Below are positions 59,395-64,000 of a DNA stretch of 64,000 bases, piece after piece. Under the pieces are notes generated by a model. That model had not been told where the DNA came from and did no database searches. It saw only the letters and a list, made by a program, of their open reading frames with translations. Numbering within the stretch: position 1 is the stretch's first letter; each line of letters opens with the position of its first letter. Position numbers and translations under genes: made by a program. Source of the DNA: Tricholoma matsutake (taxonomy: Eukaryota; Basidiomycota; Agaricomycetes; Agaricales; Tricholomataceae); contig AP026539.1 in the NCBI GenBank assembly GCA_026075535.2, positions 6,200,001-6,264,000 on the forward strand, in the 5' to 3' direction.

Positions 59395-61286
59395 ATGACA
59401 CTCATGACTACACAAGCCACTATGCCAGCTCGTGGTCATTCCACAGCTCCAAAATTTGACCTCACTCCACCTTGAGAGCTTTGTAGGTATTTTAATGAGC
59501 TCAAATTGCTTTTTCAGCATGCAATGTTACTGACTCCAAAGAAATGAAGAAGCACACTTGCCGTTACCTTGATATTGACACTTCTGAACTTTGGGAGTCA
59601 ATTCCAGAATACAACGCCAGTAGTTTGTTCCATAACTTTCACATTGCCATCCACAAACTGTACCCTAGTTCCGAAGACAATTGCAAATGGTCAATTTCAG
59701 ACATGGACAAACTCATCAGTGAACAACTTTGCATCAGTATTTTCAACGCAAACAATTTGGGATTATATTTTCAGTCGTTTTATAACATCACAAAGTTTTT
59801 ATCTACTAAAGGCAGGATTTCCAATGCCAAACAAAGCAGAGCTTTCATTCATGGCTTCCAACCAGGTTTATGGGCTAGAATTGCCCAACAACTCAAACTA
59901 AAATTTCCTGATCACTATCCTGACGACCCCTACCCACTCGACAATATCCACACAGCAGGAAAATTTGTTCTAGTCAGATCTAATGTTTCAGACTTGACAT
60001 CCCTACTTAGCTCACATTCTTCAACATCTTCAGCCATACCTACAACCTTGACATCCTCTCCTCAAATTAAATCAGAAGATCTTATGGCAATTCTCAAAAA
60101 ATTTGCAGCCACTCTTGTGATAGCTTTAGCAGGTTCAAAAGCCACTAATACTACTTGACCTAACAGTGGACTTTGCTTGGACCAGCTCAAGAATTTAGTT
60201 TGCATCTTTTGTGGGCTTACTGGACATTTTATTAGTGACTGCTTGGTTTGCCAACCATATCTCAATGAAGGAAAGTGTAAGAAGAATGCTGAAGGCAAAA
60301 TCGTGCTTCCAAACAGTCAATTTACTCCTCAAAACATCCCCAGTCATTTTATCAAGGACAGCATTGACGAATGGACTTGACAAAACCCCCAATCTAATGT
60401 TACCCCTTCCCTGATGTATAATATTGCACCTTCGATGATTTCTATGATGCCATCCAGAGGTGTTTATCAAATTACCAACTTATCTACAACAGCCAAAGAT
60501 CATATTGTGAAACTCGAACAAGAGCTATATGCCTTACGAAGTGGTAGACCCTTTGCACAAACTGACTCAAATGTGCCAACAGTTCCTACTACTCAGCCTT
60601 TGATTCCTCAAATTCCTGCACCAGTCAAACAGTCTGTCCCACTTGTACCAGCCCCATCTATCTTGTCCATGGCAACTAATCCACCTACTTCGACTTTGGC
60701 ACCATCTTTGACCTCCAAAACAACTTTGTGACCTATAATTCATCCCTACACCAGCACTAAAGAAAATTCATATCTACCTCCTCACAAACACAATTTTGCA
60801 TTGACTGGAAAAGGCAAAGACAAAGACGGTCCTTCATACCATACCCAAGCCCCAATTCATAAGGACAAAATCACCAAAGATGTCTTCACCCGATCAATTA
60901 AAACCCTGATTATCACTTTAACCTCTGAAGAATTACTTTCACTCTCTCCTGAAGTTCATATGAAATGGAAGGAACAGGTCATATCACATTGTATCCAGCA
61001 ACCTGAAGGCAATAACATTACAAATATTCTCAACGATGATATTTTTGTGATTGATGATCCTTACAAAACTTATATTAGCAGCCTTCATCCTGGAGAAATT
61101 CCCAAACCTTTTATCGCAGCAAAGGAATCTCACTCCATTCGATTGGTCATTATGAACGTTGATGATACTCAACCCAGGAAAACCACCAAAACTGCCAATG
61201 AGGCAACTGATGATATTTGCACAAGTCAGAGGAAGGGTGCGAGGCATTCTGAATGTTTGTGGTCCAACCAAAGGGAAGACAACTAG
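59395..61286 (+). pseudogene. gag: Gag of gypsy element VII
   Basis: Starts at ATG 59395 and reads on to 61286 with an early frameshift near 59520. The gag core contains CRYLDIDTSELWESIPEY and FIHGFQPGLWARI. A zinc knuckle CIFCGLTGHFISDC is near 60199. A coiled coil, TAKDHIVKLEQELYAL, is near 60490. TGA stops at 60156, 60378 and 60729 keep the same frame on both sides (TT*PNSG, EWT*QNP, TTL*PII), and each fits CGA to TGA. This gag family, with a long proline-rich tail after the knuckle, is common in basidiomycete genomes. Confidence 0.88.
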
Positions 61287-62308
61287 TTGATACTAGTCAT
61301 AAATGTAGTTCTATGAGAGAGGAAGGTGTTTGTAGTATTGATCAATATCGACAAAGATCGATGAGATTGTTGGCAAACAATGTTTATCAATGAGAATGAT
61401 AGCGAACAATGTTGATCAATGAGGGTCAATGTGTGAATTCTAAGGGCTTTTTGGTAGATCAATAGTATGCAAAGGTTATAGCTGATGGCTAGGAAGTGTT
61501 GGAGTGGTTACTAGTGCTAGCAATAATTTGATCAAAGGTCGATTGAAAACAATGATGGTCATAGAGGTTTCTCGTCAATCGAGAAAACTCATAGAAGTTT
61601 TAGATAGTTTAGAGGATAGATTGGATTCTTAGAACTTTATACAAGTTGCTATGTGAGGATGATTTCTTGTATTCCCAAGTAGATACTACAGACTTTTATA
61701 TGTTTTAAGAGAAACTTCCTAAAATGGTATAAGAAACATGTGTAAGAACATGAGGCAAAAATATATGAGATAAAACACAAGGCTAAAATGAGACTGGAAT
61801 TTGAACAAGAAAGAGATATATCATATGATGAAGGAGTAATAAAGGGAAAGAACTAAAAGGAGACTGTCCTTTGTGTATAAACCACCCTAAATGTCACAAT
61901 AATCCATCCAGTGGGTTCTGTATGCGATAGGGGCTTGGAATGAGGCTGACCTACTATCAGCAGGTCTGAGCATGAGTGAGAATACTCCCTGGCACATGGT
62001 ATTCCACCATTTAGATAACGAACGTGGCACCCAATGTCAATTGTTAATGCTCAATGATGGTCGATGATGTTCAATTGTGGTCGCAGTTGTTCAAAGTTGA
62101 TCAGGGATACTCAATGTTCATTCAGAGGGTTCTTAGGGCATTTTGAGGTAGTCCTAGAGTTGTGCAATGTAGTTTCTAAGTATGATCAATGTCGCTGGTG
62201 ATGTTTCAACGTGGTCAATATGATATCGTGATCGATAGACTTGGTCGAGAATGGTCATGCTGCTTCTGGGACATTGTAGGAGTTAGCCAATGTGATTAGA
62301 ATGCGATT
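61287..62308. other. 1-kb non-coding stretch between gag and protease of element VII
   Basis: No open frame over 60 codons. It is rich in short motifs such as gatcaatg, ggtcaatg and gttcaatg at irregular spacing, densest at 62030-62120. In the family gag and protease are usually contiguous, so this is likely a later insertion or rearrangement, but no clear ends were found. Confidence 0.45.
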
Positions 62309-63555
62309 GTAATGATGAATCGGCCCTTGAGCCGAGGAGACAACCTATCAATGTCAATGGCAGAAACCCAGTTGAGAGTGTTGTCAATCCTGGTTCCTCA
62401 ATTATCGCAATGTTGGAAGAAGTTTGTCATGAACTTGGTCTCACCTATGATCCTTCGATACACATTCCTCTACAATTGGCTAATGGTGGAATCGACCAAA
62501 GTTTAGGTTTAGCATGGAACATACCTTGTGAAGTCAGTAGCATCACCCTCTACATGCAGATCCACATCATCTGAGATCCAGCCTATGACATTCTTCTTGG
62601 ATGACCTTTCAATGTCCTAACAGAAAGTACAGTCAAGAATTATCAAAACAAAGCCCAAACTATAACAATATTCAACCCAAACTCAGCATGATCTTGTGCT
62701 ATTCCTAACATTCCCCAATCTAATTGTCAACAAAGAGTAGTTTGAGAGGATTTTTGCAACTAGAGGATAAAATCTTGGAGATTAATCTTAATCAGTGCGC
62801 TCTCATCATTTCCTTCAACCATTCTAATTCTTCTATAACTATCGAGTACACTGTGAATATTCCTGATATTGACTCCTCAAAATCTTTGAACACTCCTTCC
62901 TTTTCCTCAATTCTTGCAAACTTATATTGAATGGCTAGTGATCAGTATGCAACATTTTTATCGGCCTCAATGGCCACCCCTATGCACGATTCTACTATCA
63001 TTTCCCTTCCCAATGTTTTGTCAACCGACTCCCTATACCCAATCTTCGCAGCTCTGAAGAAGAAATACAAACCAGCCGCACAGAAAGTTTGACCAGTTAT
63101 TACAGACCTACCCAATTGATTTCACATTATTCAAAATATCACTGGCAATCCTCTCAAAAATATGCTGAAACTCAATCCTCATCCCCCATTGTTTATCCCA
63201 TCCCCCCAATATTCACTCAAACGAAAAGCTATTATTGACAAAAATCATCCTGGTGATTTCCTCTGGCCAGAAGAACAAAAACTCATGCATAACTTTATTC
63301 AAAATCATGAAACAGGTTTTGCATGGAACGATAGTGAACAAAAAAACTTTCAACCTGACTTCTTCCCTCCTATCAAATTCCCCATCATTCCCCATACCCC
63401 ATGGGTCAAATGAAACATTCCTATTCCACTTGGCATCTACGAAGAAGTCTGCAGAATGATCAAGAAAAAGATTGAAGCAGGTGTATACAAACCTTTGAAC
63501 TCCTCGTATTGTTCCCAATATTTTTGCATGAAGAAAGATGGCAAATCACTCCAAC
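62309..63555 (+). pseudogene. pol: Protease and reverse transcriptase N-terminus of element VII
   Basis: The protease-like region reads VNPGSSIIAMLEEVCHELG near 62370, with Asn-Pro-Gly where relatives have Asp-Pro/Ser-Gly. It continues to DPAYDILLG*PFNVLTES near 62600. The connecting part includes KNHPGDFLWPEEQ near 63240, then NIPIPLGIYEEVC and the reverse transcriptase finger sequence CMKKDGKSLQ at about 63525. TGA stops at 62572, 62602, 63088, 63115 and 63411 all lie where arginine is expected. The catalytic domain, RNase H and integrase are missing. Confidence 0.8.
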
Positions 63556-64000
63556 CAGAAATAGATGCATGTATGGTACAGGCAAGGTCTAAGCCTAGCC
63601 TTCTGAGAACTATATGATTGGGATTCATGCTTGTAGAAGCTAGCAATTGCCTAGAATTCTGTAGTTACATTTAATTACTATGCACCTGGTGGGTATACTA
63701 TACCACAAGTTACTTGAGACCTACCTGGTAGGTGTGGCCCCCTTTCCAGCACTTTTTATACAAAACATTGAGTTGTCATACCATAAGTTGGCGTGAGGTA
63801 TTCTGGTGCACAAGCGCATCCTCGTTTAAAACTGCTCAGGCTGGATCATACATTAAGGGATGAGTGCGATGAAAGACCGGATAATAAATACGGACCCATA
63901 TCCTAGGACAGACGCAGATTGGTTGACAGCACTAGATGTTTCTTTGATAGTTCGTCGATCATACACTATTTCCCCATGCCAGAGGACTGAAGGATCGCAG
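63556..64000. other. Sequence beyond the truncation of element VII, unassigned
   Basis: No open frame of significance. A short direct repeat-like pair gcacctggtgggt / gacctacctggtaggt occurs near 63680-63735. It may be another mobile element continuing past the window. Confidence 0.3.

Larger units (their letters stand above)
58522..63555 (+). mobile_element. Ty3/gypsy element VII, 5' part, truncated in reverse transcriptase
   Basis: Gag, protease and the first part of reverse transcriptase read on the plus strand. Similarity ends near 63555 after KKDGKSLQ. The 5' boundary near 58522 is a guess: a change in composition follows the gene remnants, and AT-rich, LTR-like sequence with tatata near 58738 leads to gag. 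A candidate primer site TTTGGAGCCCACCATGAGG lies at about 59092. No second LTR is in the window. Confidence 0.7.

Noticed and set aside
1..63555. Reassigned genetic code (TGA read as an amino acid)
   Set aside because: TGA occurs at arginine positions only in transposon or decayed genes. FAP1 uses TGG for Trp and has no internal TGA, so mutation is the simpler explanation.
1..64000. tRNA or rRNA genes
   Set aside because: Looked for by eye (TTCGAATC-type arms with CCA-region folds and rRNA-like blocks) and none was convincing; a covariance-model search would be needed to exclude them.

Overview
The window comes from a filamentous fungus, almost certainly a basidiomycete of the Agaricomycetes. 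Spliceosomal introns are 43-67 nt with GT..AG ends, the one clearly intact conserved gene (a 9-exon FAP1/NFX1 homologue) has a basidiomycete layout, and the transposon families (chromodomain Ty3/gypsy, a Ty1/copia with a half-tRNA type primer site, an IS630/Tc1 DDE element with an 'FHCELNFIEQCWG' transposase, hAT MITEs) are typical of mushroom genomes. The species cannot be named from sequence alone.

Layout. 1-2984: minus-strand Ty3/gypsy element I, running off the left edge. 2985-3272: an inverted partial copy of a FAP1 exon. 3322-8728: complete but dead Ty1/copia element with 331-bp LTRs and target duplication GGAGA. 9172-10617: possible host gene of unknown function. 11091-14743: FAP1, the only confident host gene. 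16456-40130: a nested block. Outer gypsy element III (minus, duplication CTCCC) contains gypsy element II (17163-27026, minus, CGAGC/TGAGC) near its 3' LTR and gypsy element IV (32157-38362, plus, GTGAC) inside its gag. 40136-47740: repeat-rich DNA with degenerate intron-like tandem units, a short palindromic motif array, two non-autonomous hAT elements with 8-bp duplications, and a decayed zinc-cluster gene (41955-44546). 47895-53487: old, heavily decayed gypsy element V. 53730-56563: IS630/Tc1-type DDE transposon with 32-bp inverted repeats and TA duplication. 56566-58500: unrecognised gene remnants. About 58522-63550: gypsy element VII, 5' part only.

The unifying signal is mutation at CpG. 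About thirty in-frame TGA stops in the transposons sit where the family has arginine, i.e. CGA became TGA. The copia LTRs differ almost only at CpG sites, two protease catalytic aspartates became asparagine by CG to CA, and even target-site duplications differ by C/T at CpG. The FAP1 gene stays intact while its displaced copy has lost CpGs. This fits methylation-linked deamination or a RIP-like process in a silenced transposon island.

The most unusual coding feature is a spliced, intact, zinc-cluster/coiled-coil/acidic protein gene (27144-28168) lying antisense inside gypsy element III, whose own gag and pol are broken.
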